DNA from: Corynebacterium marinum DSM 44953
GTDB taxonomy: Bacteria > Actinomycetota > Actinomycetes > Mycobacteriales > Mycobacteriaceae
Direction: 5' to 3'
Length of the DNA: 64,000 nt
Assembly (NCBI RefSeq): GCF_000835165.1
Contig: NZ_CP007790.1
Coordinates: forward strand, 992,001 to 1,056,000
This document shows positions 1 to 8,706 of this stretch, one piece after another. A program made the position numbers and the translations under genes. The notes beneath the pieces are model-generated. The model worked only from the letters and a program-made list of their open reading frames with translations, was not told where the DNA came from and did not search any database. How positions within the stretch are numbered: position 1 is the stretch's first letter; the number at the start of each line of letters is the position of its first letter.

Positions 1-79
1 GGGGAACTCCGTCAGGGCGAAGTCGGGCGGACTGCCTGGGAGTAGCCGGCGGAGGTTCTAGGCAGGGAATGTCGGAACT

Positions 80-259
80 CTACCGCTCCTGCACCCACAT
101 CCGCCGAAACACTGGCCCACCACCTGTCCGGCCGGCCAGCTCCTGGGCCTCCTCGAGAGAAGTGCAGTCTTCGGAGAACGCGCCCCAGGAGCGGTCGTAG
201 ACGATCCAGTCCACGTAGCCGTCGAGCTCAGGGTCTGAGGATGAAGGTTTCTGTGTCAT
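80..259 (-). CDS. Small hypothetical protein, 59 aa
   Basis: Short open frame that I start at the internal ATG at 259 rather than the far upstream one, because the 59-residue product has a plausible composition: a polar N-terminus, a WIVYDRSW stretch, then a short helix-like segment with SLEEAQELAG and a basic end (VFRRMWVQER). It recalls small host-adapted phage or island proteins, but I recognise no family. No strong ribosome binding site precedes the ATG. It is divergent from the methylase gene at 414, with a 154-base gap that must hold both promoters. The function is unknown, and it could be a chance frame. Confidence 0.4.
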   Translation of the reverse strand: MTQKPSSSDPELDGYVDWIVYDRSWGAFSEDCTSLEEAQELAGRTGGGPVFRRMWVQER

Positions 260-376
260 GCGGGTGATGGTAGCTTCGAAGCCAGTGGGGGGGGAGAAGA
301 GCCTGCACACTGTGGTGGGGGCGGGGTACACAGTGACGTTGCTATGGGTAAGTGCCTGAACATGCAGGTGATGCCC

Positions 377-389
377 TAGAATTACACTG
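377..389 (+). promoter_or_regulatory. Candidate -10 region for the EcoRI-family methylase operon
   Basis: TAGAAT (377-382) and TACACT (384-389) both fit the loose corynebacterial -10 pattern TAnnnT and lie 25 to 37 bases before the methylase ATG. A good Shine-Dalgarno sequence (AGAGGAGAA, about 398-406) follows. No clear -35 is seen, so the exact start site is uncertain. Confidence 0.35.
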
Positions 390-413
390 GAGTGATTAGA
401 GGAGAACCTGAAA

Positions 414-1619
414 ATGGGCAACACGAGTCTCACCACCGCTAAGCGCAACAAGAATGATGAGTTTTACACGATGTATCCCGACATCGAGCGCGAGATGGTG
501 GCCTACTGGAACTTCAACAAGAATGTCTTCCGGGACAAGGTCGTACTATGTCCTGCCGATGATCCTGAGTGGTCCAACTTCCGGAAGTTCTTTGCAGATG
601 TGTTCGAGGAGTGGGGACTCAAGAAACTGATCTGTACCAGCTATGCCCCGCGGTCGAACCAAGATGCGTTGTTCGCTGTGGACATCGTTGAAGAGCGGAA
701 TGATCCAAAGTACGACCCGAAGCTGTCCGAAGAACGTGGCCGCGTCTTGGTGCTGGAGCGTGAAGATCTCAACGATGACGGCCGGATCGACCGTGCTGAT
801 ATGAAGTGGGAATACCTCGAAGGCGACGGCGACTTCCGAAGTGCAGAAGTTACGGCGCTGCGTGATGAAGCCGACATAGTCGTTACCAATCCCCCTTTCA
901 GCTTGTTCCGGGAGTTCCTCGCCTGGCTGGAGGACGGGGGCGTGCAGTATTCGATCATCGGAACGATCAATGCGACGACGTACAAGGAGACCTTCGCGCT
1001 GATTCGTGAGAACAGACTGTGGAAGGGCGCTACCGCCAATAGCACTGACATGATCTTCCGAGTCCCGAAGGGTGCTGAAGTTAAAGCTGATGACCGGGCG
1101 AAGGCGATTCGAATGCTCAGGAAGATCGGCGGTCAGTATGCCGACCTCCCAGACGACGCTGATTTCACGCGACAGGGTAGCTCGTGTTGGTACACGAACA
1201 TCGATCACGGCGTTCGTCACGAATGGCTCGAGCTTGACACGATGGAGCGGAATCAGACTAAAAGAAATGCGAAAAAGAAGGTGCGGGAGCACGGATACCT
1301 GAAATACGACAACTATGACGCGATTGAAGTCCCTTTCACGGATGCCATCCCTTGTGACTATGACGGCGTGATGGGCGTTCCGACGACCTTCCTCGATAAA
1401 TACAACCCTGATCAGTTCGAGGTAATTGGTACGACAGAATCGAACGATCCAGAGAACCCCTGTCGAACTCGCTGGTACTCATCAGAAGAATGTCGAGCCG
1501 CATATCTAGACAGATTTGGTAAACCAGGGTCTTATGACTTAAATGCTTCCGGCGTTGTCAACGGTGTGAAGGTTTTCAAACGGGTGCTGATTCGTCGTCT
1601 AAACGGAACGGAGGGCTAG
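414..1619 (+). CDS. Adenine-specific DNA methyltransferase, EcoRI-methylase family
   Basis: This 401-residue protein should transfer a methyl group from S-adenosylmethionine to the N6 of adenine in a specific DNA site. The N-terminus carries a NKNDEFYT segment typical of M.EcoRI-like enzymes. A VLCPADDPEWSNF stretch (about 44-57) suits the SAM-binding region, and the catalytic NPPF motif is at residues 159-162. The start has a strong ribosome binding site (AGAGGAGAA). The stop is 3 bases before the next gene, a DUF262-HNH protein, so the two are almost certainly co-transcribed and probably form a modification-restriction pair. Base use is clearly less GC-rich than in the core genes, which suggests recent transfer. 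The recognition sequence cannot be read from the sequence. Confidence 0.88.
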   Translation: MGNTSLTTAKRNKNDEFYTMYPDIEREMVAYWNFNKNVFRDKVVLCPADDPEWSNFRKFFADVFEEWGLKKLICTSYAPRSNQDALFAVDIVEERNDPKYDPKLSEERGRVLVLEREDLNDDGRIDRADMKWEYLEGDGDFRSAEVTALRDEADIVVTNPPFSLFREFLAWLEDGGVQYSIIGTINATTYKETFALIRENRLWKGATANSTDMIFRVPKGAEVKADDRAKAIRMLRKIGGQYADLPDDADFTRQGSSCWYTNIDHGVRHEWLELDTMERNQTKRNAKKKVREHGYLKYDNYDAIEVPFTDAIPCDYDGVMGVPTTFLDKYNPDQFEVIGTTESNDPENPCRTRWYSSEECRAAYLDRFGKPGSYDLNASGVVNGVKVFKRVLIRRLNGTEG

Positions 1620-1622
1620 ATT

Positions 1623-2882
1623 ATGAAGACGACGCTTTTGACGGACACTACCGTCGGTGAGATTTTGTCCGGATTCGAATGGGACGCTATCGAGGCTAAG
1701 GGTCTCTACGGATGGGACGGGGCACTCACAATCCAGCCCGAGTACCAACGTAACTATGTATATGGACTCGATGGAGGAGCCAAAGAGGCCAAAGTAATTG
1801 AGTCTTTGCTGAATGAGTATCCACTGGGATTGCTCTACTTCGTCCATGATCCAAAGAAAACCGATCACCCTTACGAGGTTCTCGACGGGCAGCAGCGAAT
1901 CACGAGTGTGGGCCGGTTCCTGCAGGGGCAGTTCTCTGTCCTGGTGAATGGCTACGAGAAACGATGGGCGAGCCTGGACCCAGCGATTAAGGATCAGATC
2001 CTCAATGCACGTCTGCTTATCTATGCGTGTGAAGGCACTGAGACTGAGATCAAAAGGTGGTTTGAGACCATCAACATCGCCGGTGAACCGTTGACCAGGC
2101 AGGAGTTGCGCAACGCGGTTTATGCTGGTCCCTTTGTTACTGCTGCGAAGCAGGTGTTCAGCAAGACCAATAACAACAAGCGGTTGGAACGCTGGCTTGA
2201 GTGGATGCCGTTCAAGGCTGAGGATGCGACACGTCAGCGAGTGCTGGAACGAGCTCTGGAATGGGTAAGCCTCTTAGATAGCTCCGAAGAGGAGGATGCC
2301 GACCGTCGCGTCAACCTCTACATGGATGAGCACCAGGAAAGTGATGACGTGAGTCAGGTCATCAATCATATGAACACGGTGATTGACTGGGCTGAGTCAT
2401 TGTTCCCTTCGGGCGGGTCGCCCAAGCTGAAACTCTCTACCCAGGACTGGCATAGTTTGTGGAGCCAGTATCGTTCGGTGGTTGGCAGCGGCACCAACGC
2501 CGAGATGACGGCCGATGAGTTTGAAACAACGTGCTTGAAACTCCTGGCTGACGATGAGATTAAGGGGGAATCAGGGATCGTTGAGTTCGTGCTCGGAGGT
2601 CAGACAGACCATCGTCTCTTGAACCTGCGCGAGTTTGAAAATGTGGTCAAGAAGCGTGTCTACAATCGGCAGACGCATGAAGCTAATTTGGTTGACGTAT
2701 CGAATTGCCCTGACTGCGTGAAATACCCCGAAAATCGAAACGATGCCGGTACAAAGACCTGGGCTCTCAAAGAGATGGAAGGTGATCACATCAAACCATG
2801 GTCGCAGGGCGGTAAAACTACCGAGGATAACTGTCAGATGTTGTGTAAACGGCACAACAATGCCAAGAGTAATATTTGGTAA
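1623..2882 (+). CDS. DUF262 and HNH endonuclease domain protein, putative restriction partner
   Basis: A 419-residue protein with an N-terminal DUF262 (ParB/sulfiredoxin-like) domain, shown by YQRNYVYG near 41-48 and DGQQR at 88-92, the motif used for nucleotide binding or hydrolysis in GmrSD and SspE-type proteins. The C-terminus is an HNH nuclease: CPDC at 362-365, DH at 388-389, N403, C404, C408 and H411-N412 give a zinc-supported beta-beta-alpha-metal fold. It starts 3 bases after the EcoRI-family methylase and shares its lower GC. I infer a restriction nuclease controlled by the state of modification. Whether it cuts unmodified DNA (type II-like) or modified DNA (type IV-like) cannot be told here. 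Confidence 0.85.
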   Translation: MKTTLLTDTTVGEILSGFEWDAIEAKGLYGWDGALTIQPEYQRNYVYGLDGGAKEAKVIESLLNEYPLGLLYFVHDPKKTDHPYEVLDGQQRITSVGRFLQGQFSVLVNGYEKRWASLDPAIKDQILNARLLIYACEGTETEIKRWFETINIAGEPLTRQELRNAVYAGPFVTAAKQVFSKTNNNKRLERWLEWMPFKAEDATRQRVLERALEWVSLLDSSEEEDADRRVNLYMDEHQESDDVSQVINHMNTVIDWAESLFPSGGSPKLKLSTQDWHSLWSQYRSVVGSGTNAEMTADEFETTCLKLLADDEIKGESGIVEFVLGGQTDHRLLNLREFENVVKKRVYNRQTHEANLVDVSNCPDCVKYPENRNDAGTKTWALKEMEGDHIKPWSQGGKTTEDNCQMLCKRHNNAKSNIW

Positions 2883-2963
2883 TTAAGTAATCTCCCTGGA
2901 ATTACTCACTGGCGATGGGATTACGTCCTCTAAAGGTCTTTGAACGCGCAGGCACCGTTAGCA

Positions 2964-2987
2964 ACGGGGCCATCTACCTGGCCCCGT
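2964..2987. terminator. Hairpin between convergent genes
   Basis: Perfect 8-bp stem ACGGGGCC/GGCCCCGT with an 8-base loop, lying between the convergent DUF262-HNH gene and the lipoprotein gene. There is no T-tract on either strand, so it would be a GC-rich bidirectional terminator of the kind common in actinobacteria. Confidence 0.5.
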
Positions 2988-2996
2988 CCCCCGGCT

Positions 2997-3641
2997 CTAC
3001 AGCCCCTGAATCTGGTCAGCGGAGAAGGACCAGCGTCCTCCTGACTGTGTTTCCGTCAGGCGCAGTTCCTCGGTGCCGACGGGCAGGTCAGCGTAGTGGA
3101 CATGTCGGACGGTGTCACCGACACGGATCCTGCTCGACCAGTGTGTTTCTTCCCGCGGCTCAGCGCACCACGTAGACCCGTCCAAAGGCTGGTTGATGCC
3201 GTCCGCGGTCAGCGCCGACCAGTCCGACCACACAGCGAAAGTACTGGGGTCATAGTCGAAGTCGGAGGGCTTCGTCTTGATGAGCACCGGGATCCTCAGC
3301 AGCTGGGTGTCCGCCGGCTGCTCGTTGTATGCACTTCCCGGGCAGCTATCCAGGATTTCCAGTGCCTCCACGGTGAACAGGACCGAGCAGTCCCCGTACT
3401 CAAGGCAGTCGAACCCTGCTTCCTTTCCCACAGCCGCCTCACGGACCCCCTCACCGGGTGTCATCATCTCCGTATCCTCCGCTGCGCGCGTTTCTTCCGC
3501 AGACGTCGACGGATCACCCGTCGAGTACGTGGTCGTGGCCTCGTTGGGCGAGCTGCCGGTGTCAGCACTGTCCGCGCTACAGGCACCGAGAGCGAGCGAC
3601 AGGGCAACAGCGCCGGCAACCAGAGGTGTCGTGATCTTCAT
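2997..3641 (-). CDS. Putative secreted lipoprotein
   Basis: A 214-residue protein with an N-terminal export signal (basic MKI, hydrophobic core) ending in a lipobox LGAC with the acylated cysteine at residue 21, followed by a Ser/Thr/Glu-rich linker of about 45 residues. The mature part has four cysteines (GFDCLEYGDC, DSCPG, STWCAEP) and no motif I recognise. It is predicted to sit on the outer face of the cytoplasmic membrane. It lies between the two restriction modules, on the same strand as the type III-like pair but about 100 bases downstream of it, so it may be cargo of the island rather than part of either system. The function is unknown. Confidence 0.7.
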   Translation of the reverse strand: MKITTPLVAGAVALSLALGACSADSADTGSSPNEATTTYSTGDPSTSAEETRAAEDTEMMTPGEGVREAAVGKEAGFDCLEYGDCSVLFTVEALEILDSCPGSAYNEQPADTQLLRIPVLIKTKPSDFDYDPSTFAVWSDWSALTADGINQPLDGSTWCAEPREETHWSSRIRVGDTVRHVHYADLPVGTEELRLTETQSGGRWSFSADQIQGL

Positions 3642-3743
3642 GAGGGGTCATTCCTTTCAGGAGTACGCGGCTCTATCAGGGGAAACAGCGAATCCCCGGA
3701 GCCTGTGCATGTCGCATACTACAGACATGCCGCACATGCGTCC

Positions 3744-6284
3744 CTACAGGTTCGAGTGCCAGTTCGACAGCCGCTCATCCTGGAACAGGGCCTCGACGCT
3801 AACCTGCTCCGCGACCAGGGCCTCCTGAACGCGAGCGTCCTTGTGGTCGATAGCACGCAGCGTCTCACCAACCCGGGCAATGGAGTCGATGCGCGAGTAG
3901 AGGTGACCGTGCTGCTTCGCATAGGCCGACAGCCCCCGCAACTTGGGCAGGGCATCGGTCAGGTGAGTGCCGTGCGGGTCGATGATCGACACCCCGACGT
4001 CATCGCCGGAGCGGGAGAAGACGAGGAAGTCCGGACGCAGAATCGCCTCCGACCCGTCCTCCCGCACCCACGGCACACCCAGGGACTCCCGACCGGAAGA
4101 CGACGGGTTGCGGTACCAGCCGACCGTGAAGTCATGAGCCAGCTCCGCCTCGATGACCGTCTGCTCCCAGGCGTTGAGCTGCACCGGGGCCTGACCGTGG
4201 CTGTCCGCCAGCAGGTGCTTGGCAAAGGTCGGCACCGGCACCTCCGACGAGCCGCGCCCTGCGACCAGGGAGGTGGGAAGACTCAGCCCGACCGGCTCGG
4301 GACGATCCGACATGAGCCGGATCGCGTCGTACTTCTCGCGCAGCTCCGGCCGGGTGGTGATCCGCGCCCGGTTCTTCTCGTACAGGGTGGTCACCTGGGC
4401 ACGTGCCGCAGCGTAGACGGCGTCGACAATCCCGCGGATGCTGGCAGCGGCGGAAATCGTCGCCACGGCCTGACGGATACCCTCCTCAAGTCCCTCCGGG
4501 GCCTGGCTGTCATGGACGAGCAGATACTTCACATAACGGTTCGCCAGCTCCGGGAAGACCCGCTTGGCACCGGAATACGCAGCGTCCACCGCCGCGGCAT
4601 TGGCACGCCGGCTGCGTGTCGTGCTCCGGGTCTGGCCTGTCATCCGGTCCACGAAGGTGGTGTGCACATCGACGTGCAGAACGTCATGGAGGGCCGCATC
4701 GAACTCCTCGCGGTGTGACTCGATCTCAAAATCGACCACCCGGCACAACGCGGCGTTGACCTCGGCAAAGGGCGCTACGTCGGGGAAGTCGATGGCCAGC
4801 TGCGAGGCGAGCGTGTACATCCGGGTCAGCGGGTGACGCTGCACGCCCGGCAGACGGTAGCTCGGCAACGTCTCAAGAACCTCGACCACCTGATCACAGT
4901 CCTCGATGTGCTCGTTGCGGGTGAGCGTGACCGGGTTGAGGACGACGTCGCGGCCCGGGATCTTCTCTCCCGTTTCCGCGTCGACGGAACCGTGTTCGAG
5001 TCGCTGGACGATGCTGTCCAGGGTGTCCGCGTCGAACCGGGGCAGGACCGCGAACGCCGCATTGAGCACATCGTCACCGTCAATCCGACGGGCAAGCGGA
5101 GTCCGCAGCAGCCGACCGATGAGCTGGGTGATGTAGGTGTGCTCCGCGGCGGTCTTCAACGACACGAGCACCTCCGCCCGCGGGCAGTCCCAGCCGGTGG
5201 TCACCGCCTCCTGGACGAGCAGGACACGGACGTCGTTGGCGTGCTGCACGGAGGTCGGCGCGATATAGGGCACGCGGTACCGACCCAGATCCCACTCGGT
5301 GTGCGTCTGCCGGGCATGTGCGAAGGAGCCGGCGTGAAGGTCGGGGTAGGTGGTGATAAGCGCGTCCATGAGGCCGGCAACCTCATCAGGCTTTGGTGTG
5401 GCGGGCAGCTGCAAGACCATAAGCGGAATGACCACACGGTCCCCGGTACGTCGGCTGTGCTGCTGCCAGGCACGGGTCACCTCCTTGAGACGCTCCGCAC
5501 CGAGCTGGACGAAGCTCAGATCATAACGCCCCTCCTCGCCGCGGGTATCGAGCACTATGGTGTCCTTGAGCAGGCCGGATGCCTGAACCTCCTCGACCGG
5601 CACCTCGACGGCCTTGACCGGCAGGCGCTCACTGGTGCTACGCATCGCCTGCTCGAAACGCTCAGCGGTAGCCGACATGCCGAGCACGACGGGCATGGCC
5701 GGGGCCTTCCCGTGACCGTTGATCAGCCGGGAGACGATGGTGTCAGAGTCCTTGCCGGCCGCGGCCTCCCGCTGACCCTGGTGGGCCTCGTCCACGACGA
5801 ACAGCAGATTGGTGTCCGGGTCAGCCAGGGTGTTGTCGAGGATGTCGTAGATCGTGTAGCCGGTGTTATCGCCCTTCTCCCGGACCAGGTGGTTGCCTGC
5901 GCTGAGCTTCTGGGCGTTGAGGAGGTAGACGTGGCCGGGGTCCAGGCGGGCCGCGGAGAAGTGGGAGTCGATGATCTTCACCCGCCCGTTGAGCACCTCG
6001 GAGTGGGCTTCGAGGCGCTCGCGGGTCTGACGGTTAAGCTCCGGGTCATGGGAGAACCAGAGGACGACGGGGCGGCTCACCGGAGCCAGGTCGTAGTCGG
6101 GGGATCCGGCGACCAGGGCCTCGAGGACAGCCGCGGCGATAACGGTCTTGCCGGCACCGGTCGGGGCGATCAGCGGGATGGAGGTGGTGACCTTGGCGGA
6201 ACGGTAGCGGTCGAAGGCGGTGGTCACTGCCTCAAGAGTGGCGCGGGCGGCGGTGTGCTGGAAATCGAATAGGTCGAGTTTCAT
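3744..6284 (-). CDS. Type III-like restriction helicase/nuclease subunit (Res)
   Basis: An 846-residue superfamily 2 helicase. Visible motifs are Walker A PTGAGKT (41-47), DEAH (165-168), MSATAERF (about 204), TTGWDCPRAEVLVS and the arginine-finger region QLIGRLLRT. The C-terminus has an RPDFLVF block that resembles the start of a PD-(D/E)xK nuclease, but the expected acidic-x-Lys strand reads SIIDPHGTH, without the usual lysine. It lies 11 bases downstream of the methylase gene (6296-8401) on the same strand, as in type III res genes. It should translocate along DNA and, if the nuclease is active, cut it when unmodified sites are met. An alternative is a helicase-only defence or regulatory role. 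Confidence 0.8.
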   Translation of the reverse strand: MKLDLFDFQHTAARATLEAVTTAFDRYRSAKVTTSIPLIAPTGAGKTVIAAAVLEALVAGSPDYDLAPVSRPVVLWFSHDPELNRQTRERLEAHSEVLNGRVKIIDSHFSAARLDPGHVYLLNAQKLSAGNHLVREKGDNTGYTIYDILDNTLADPDTNLLFVVDEAHQGQREAAAGKDSDTIVSRLINGHGKAPAMPVVLGMSATAERFEQAMRSTSERLPVKAVEVPVEEVQASGLLKDTIVLDTRGEEGRYDLSFVQLGAERLKEVTRAWQQHSRRTGDRVVIPLMVLQLPATPKPDEVAGLMDALITTYPDLHAGSFAHARQTHTEWDLGRYRVPYIAPTSVQHANDVRVLLVQEAVTTGWDCPRAEVLVSLKTAAEHTYITQLIGRLLRTPLARRIDGDDVLNAAFAVLPRFDADTLDSIVQRLEHGSVDAETGEKIPGRDVVLNPVTLTRNEHIEDCDQVVEVLETLPSYRLPGVQRHPLTRMYTLASQLAIDFPDVAPFAEVNAALCRVVDFEIESHREEFDAALHDVLHVDVHTTFVDRMTGQTRSTTRSRRANAAAVDAAYSGAKRVFPELANRYVKYLLVHDSQAPEGLEEGIRQAVATISAAASIRGIVDAVYAAARAQVTTLYEKNRARITTRPELREKYDAIRLMSDRPEPVGLSLPTSLVAGRGSSEVPVPTFAKHLLADSHGQAPVQLNAWEQTVIEAELAHDFTVGWYRNPSSSGRESLGVPWVREDGSEAILRPDFLVFSRSGDDVGVSIIDPHGTHLTDALPKLRGLSAYAKQHGHLYSRIDSIARVGETLRAIDHKDARVQEALVAEQVSVEALFQDERLSNWHSNL

Positions 6285-6295
6285 GGCGGGGAGTC

Positions 6296-8401
6296 CTAGT
6301 CGTTGGCGATCTTGAAGGTGGTCAGGTAGTCCTCGTAGAGACGCGTCGAGGCGACTCCTGGGGGAAGGTGGTCGTTGACCTGCCGGAAGGTGGCCTGGCT
6401 GTCGGTGATGACGAAGACGTGCCTAAGGTCAGGGCGGTCCTTGAGGTTGTCCAGGAAGGCCGCGGTCTGGTCGGTATCGCGCAGCACGGCATAGGTGTCG
6501 GTCGCAGCCCATCCGTGGTCAGGAATCTCGGTGATGACCTCGCCTCGGGAACCGGCCTTGAGCCAGAGGGCGGGGGCGACTTTGGCGAAGGCGAGGTCGT
6601 GCTGGATAGCGGCGGGGGCCTCGTAGGTCAGCGTGAAGAAGTTGACGCGGCCGGCGGTGGGGTTCGTGTACGGGGTGCCGTCGACGCGGGTGCCGGTGAG
6701 GATCGTTTCGATGCGCGGCTTGGTCACATGCCGGTAGACCCCGTGCTCCTCCCACTGAGGGTCCCCTGGGCGCAGGCCGTCCTTACGCAGCTGCTGTGCA
6801 TCCTTGTGGTTAAGTTCGTTGTTCGTGACGAGGATGCAGGTGCGCTCCGAGGTGGCGTTCTCCTCATTGAGGCGCAGGACGGCCTCCATCGTGGACCCGG
6901 AGCCGCCGAAGAAGTCGAGGATGACGCCGTCGCGCGGGGTCATAAGATCCAGCCACTCCATGAGGACGGTGTGGTCCTTGGGGTAGGGGAAACGCGCGTC
7001 AGGGAACACGCCGCTGTCGTTCTGCGGGTAGTGCAGGTGACGGGTGCCGTGGGTGCGCTGACGGTCGAAGACGGACAGAGCGACCTGGCCGGTGACACCC
7101 TCCAACGGGCGCTTCTCACTGATCGGATCCGTGTGGTCTTCCCGGAACAGGATCCGCCCCTCAGCGATCATCTGCCGCATCCCGTCCTCGGTAGAGCGCC
7201 ATCCCCTGCTGGGTGCAGGGACCGGGAGGTTAGTCACTGGGTGAAGAACGTCGTAGCGGAAACCGTTGCCGCCCGGCGCGGAAATATCCCCGTCACGCGC
7301 CAGGGCTCCATCAGGGAGGAAGTAGATGTTTCGTGCCATCTTCTTCTCCGGAGCGTCCCCGGGAAGGGACTTGAACCAGGCCCGCATCAGCGCCGTAGCT
7401 TTCTCCTCGTCTCCGCCGGCCTCCTCCCATGCCTTGCGGCCCTGGGCCAGGACGTTGTCGACACCCGGCTTGGGAACCCGCCACTTCGCACCGCGCTCCT
7501 GAATCTCGTCCGCGCGGATCGTGGAGACACTGGGAGCTTCCTTGAGCGGCACGCCCGGCTTCGACCAGGTCGAGAGGTTCTTCGCGTAGGCGAGCATGTA
7601 GTCCGCGCCGTTGGAGATGAAACGCGCGTTGTTCTTCCGTCCGCCCTGCCAGACGACGCTGGAAATGAAATTGTGCTCCCCGAACACCTTGTCCATGAGC
7701 ATGCGGAGGCGGTGATGCTCGTCGTCTCCGATAGCCACGACGATGACACCGGTCTCCTTGAGCAGGTCGCGGGCCAGGGTGAGGCGGCGGTCCATGAAGC
7801 TCAGCCACTTGGAGTGCCGGAAAGAGTCGTCACCGGAGACGTAGCGGTCGTTGTAGATCCAGGAGTTTGAGCCGGTGTTGTAGGGCGGGTCAATGTAGAT
7901 CGTGTCCACGGATTCGCGATGGGTGAAGCCGAGCATGCGGAGGGCGTGGGAGTTCTCGGCGTTGATGACCGCGTGCACCGGTTCCTTGGTATCCTCCGTG
8001 TCGACCTGCCCGTCGAGGCACAGGCCGGGGTAGACGGTGTCCTTGTAACGGGCCACGGCCACGACGTCCTTGCGGGAGGCGGTGACCGTCTCGATGACTT
8101 CCCCGCCGGCCTCGTCGGTGTCCGCGCCCTGATTCTCAGGGGTCAGGAGAAACTCGTCGTCGGAGACCTCAACGACCTCGTAGACGTCCGGCTCCGGCTG
8201 GGTGGTCGAGCCGCGGGGCGGGAGGATGCGGACAAAGGAACCCTCCTGGACAGGCACCATCGGCATCTCCACGGCCTCGGGTAAGTGGTCCTCGAAGACC
8301 AGCCCAAAGGAGGTGCGTTCCTTGATTGCCGCGGCCAATTCCCGTCCGAGAGCGGGGTCGAGAGCGCGTGCCTGGGAGAGAAGGTCGTCAATGCGTGCCA
8401 T
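6296..8401 (-). CDS. Type III-like adenine DNA methyltransferase (Mod)
   Basis: A 701-residue beta-class N6-adenine methylase with DPPYNTG at 171-177 (catalytic motif IV) and FGGSGST (SAM-binding motif I) much later, the permuted order typical of Mod subunits. The first 120 residues and the last 150 or so are less familiar and probably carry target recognition and Res contact. The gene is first in a two-gene operon with the helicase gene 11 bases downstream. Its upstream region is a 305-base divergent spacer shared with the recombinase-like gene. The modification should protect the host from the Res partner. The target sequence is unknown. Confidence 0.85.
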   Translation of the reverse strand: MARIDDLLSQARALDPALGRELAAAIKERTSFGLVFEDHLPEAVEMPMVPVQEGSFVRILPPRGSTTQPEPDVYEVVEVSDDEFLLTPENQGADTDEAGGEVIETVTASRKDVVAVARYKDTVYPGLCLDGQVDTEDTKEPVHAVINAENSHALRMLGFTHRESVDTIYIDPPYNTGSNSWIYNDRYVSGDDSFRHSKWLSFMDRRLTLARDLLKETGVIVVAIGDDEHHRLRMLMDKVFGEHNFISSVVWQGGRKNNARFISNGADYMLAYAKNLSTWSKPGVPLKEAPSVSTIRADEIQERGAKWRVPKPGVDNVLAQGRKAWEEAGGDEEKATALMRAWFKSLPGDAPEKKMARNIYFLPDGALARDGDISAPGGNGFRYDVLHPVTNLPVPAPSRGWRSTEDGMRQMIAEGRILFREDHTDPISEKRPLEGVTGQVALSVFDRQRTHGTRHLHYPQNDSGVFPDARFPYPKDHTVLMEWLDLMTPRDGVILDFFGGSGSTMEAVLRLNEENATSERTCILVTNNELNHKDAQQLRKDGLRPGDPQWEEHGVYRHVTKPRIETILTGTRVDGTPYTNPTAGRVNFFTLTYEAPAAIQHDLAFAKVAPALWLKAGSRGEVITEIPDHGWAATDTYAVLRDTDQTAAFLDNLKDRPDLRHVFVITDSQATFRQVNDHLPPGVASTRLYEDYLTTFKIAND

Positions 8402-8706
8402 GGGAGAGTGTCACCTTTACGGGGTCGATACATAAATGTAGAAAGAGACACTAGCTGATTTTCGAGTAGGCAAATGTCAAGTCGTTCGGTAGGCGAATGG
8501 CAGGCATTGTCGCTTGCATGTGCTAGATCAATGTCCCCATGTGCAGGGAGAAGCTGACGTTGCAAAAACCGCTTGCATCTTCCCTCCCGGTGATACATGA
8601 TTAGCGTTACTGGATGTTAAAAGAAACATCGTGTTTGGTCACCGTCTCCCTGGTGGCGCTCGAAGCCTGAACCCCCGTTGACTCCCGCAACTTGGAAGGT
8701 TTCCCC
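8402..8706. promoter_or_regulatory. Divergent promoter region between mod and recombinase-like gene A
   Basis: No gene is seen in these 305 bases. A TTGACA hexamer on the minus strand (8475-8480) could be the -35 of the mod promoter. An inverted repeat GATGTT-N6-AACATC (8613-8630) lies about 80 bases before the recombinase-like gene and looks like a dimeric-protein operator. The Shine-Dalgarno for gene A is GGAAGG at 8694-8699. Confidence 0.4.

Noticed and set aside
3096..6272. Two long plus-strand frames (3096-4718 and 4833-6272) opposite the lipoprotein and Res genes
   Set aside because: The minus-strand frames carry clear helicase and lipobox motifs; the plus-strand products have no features.
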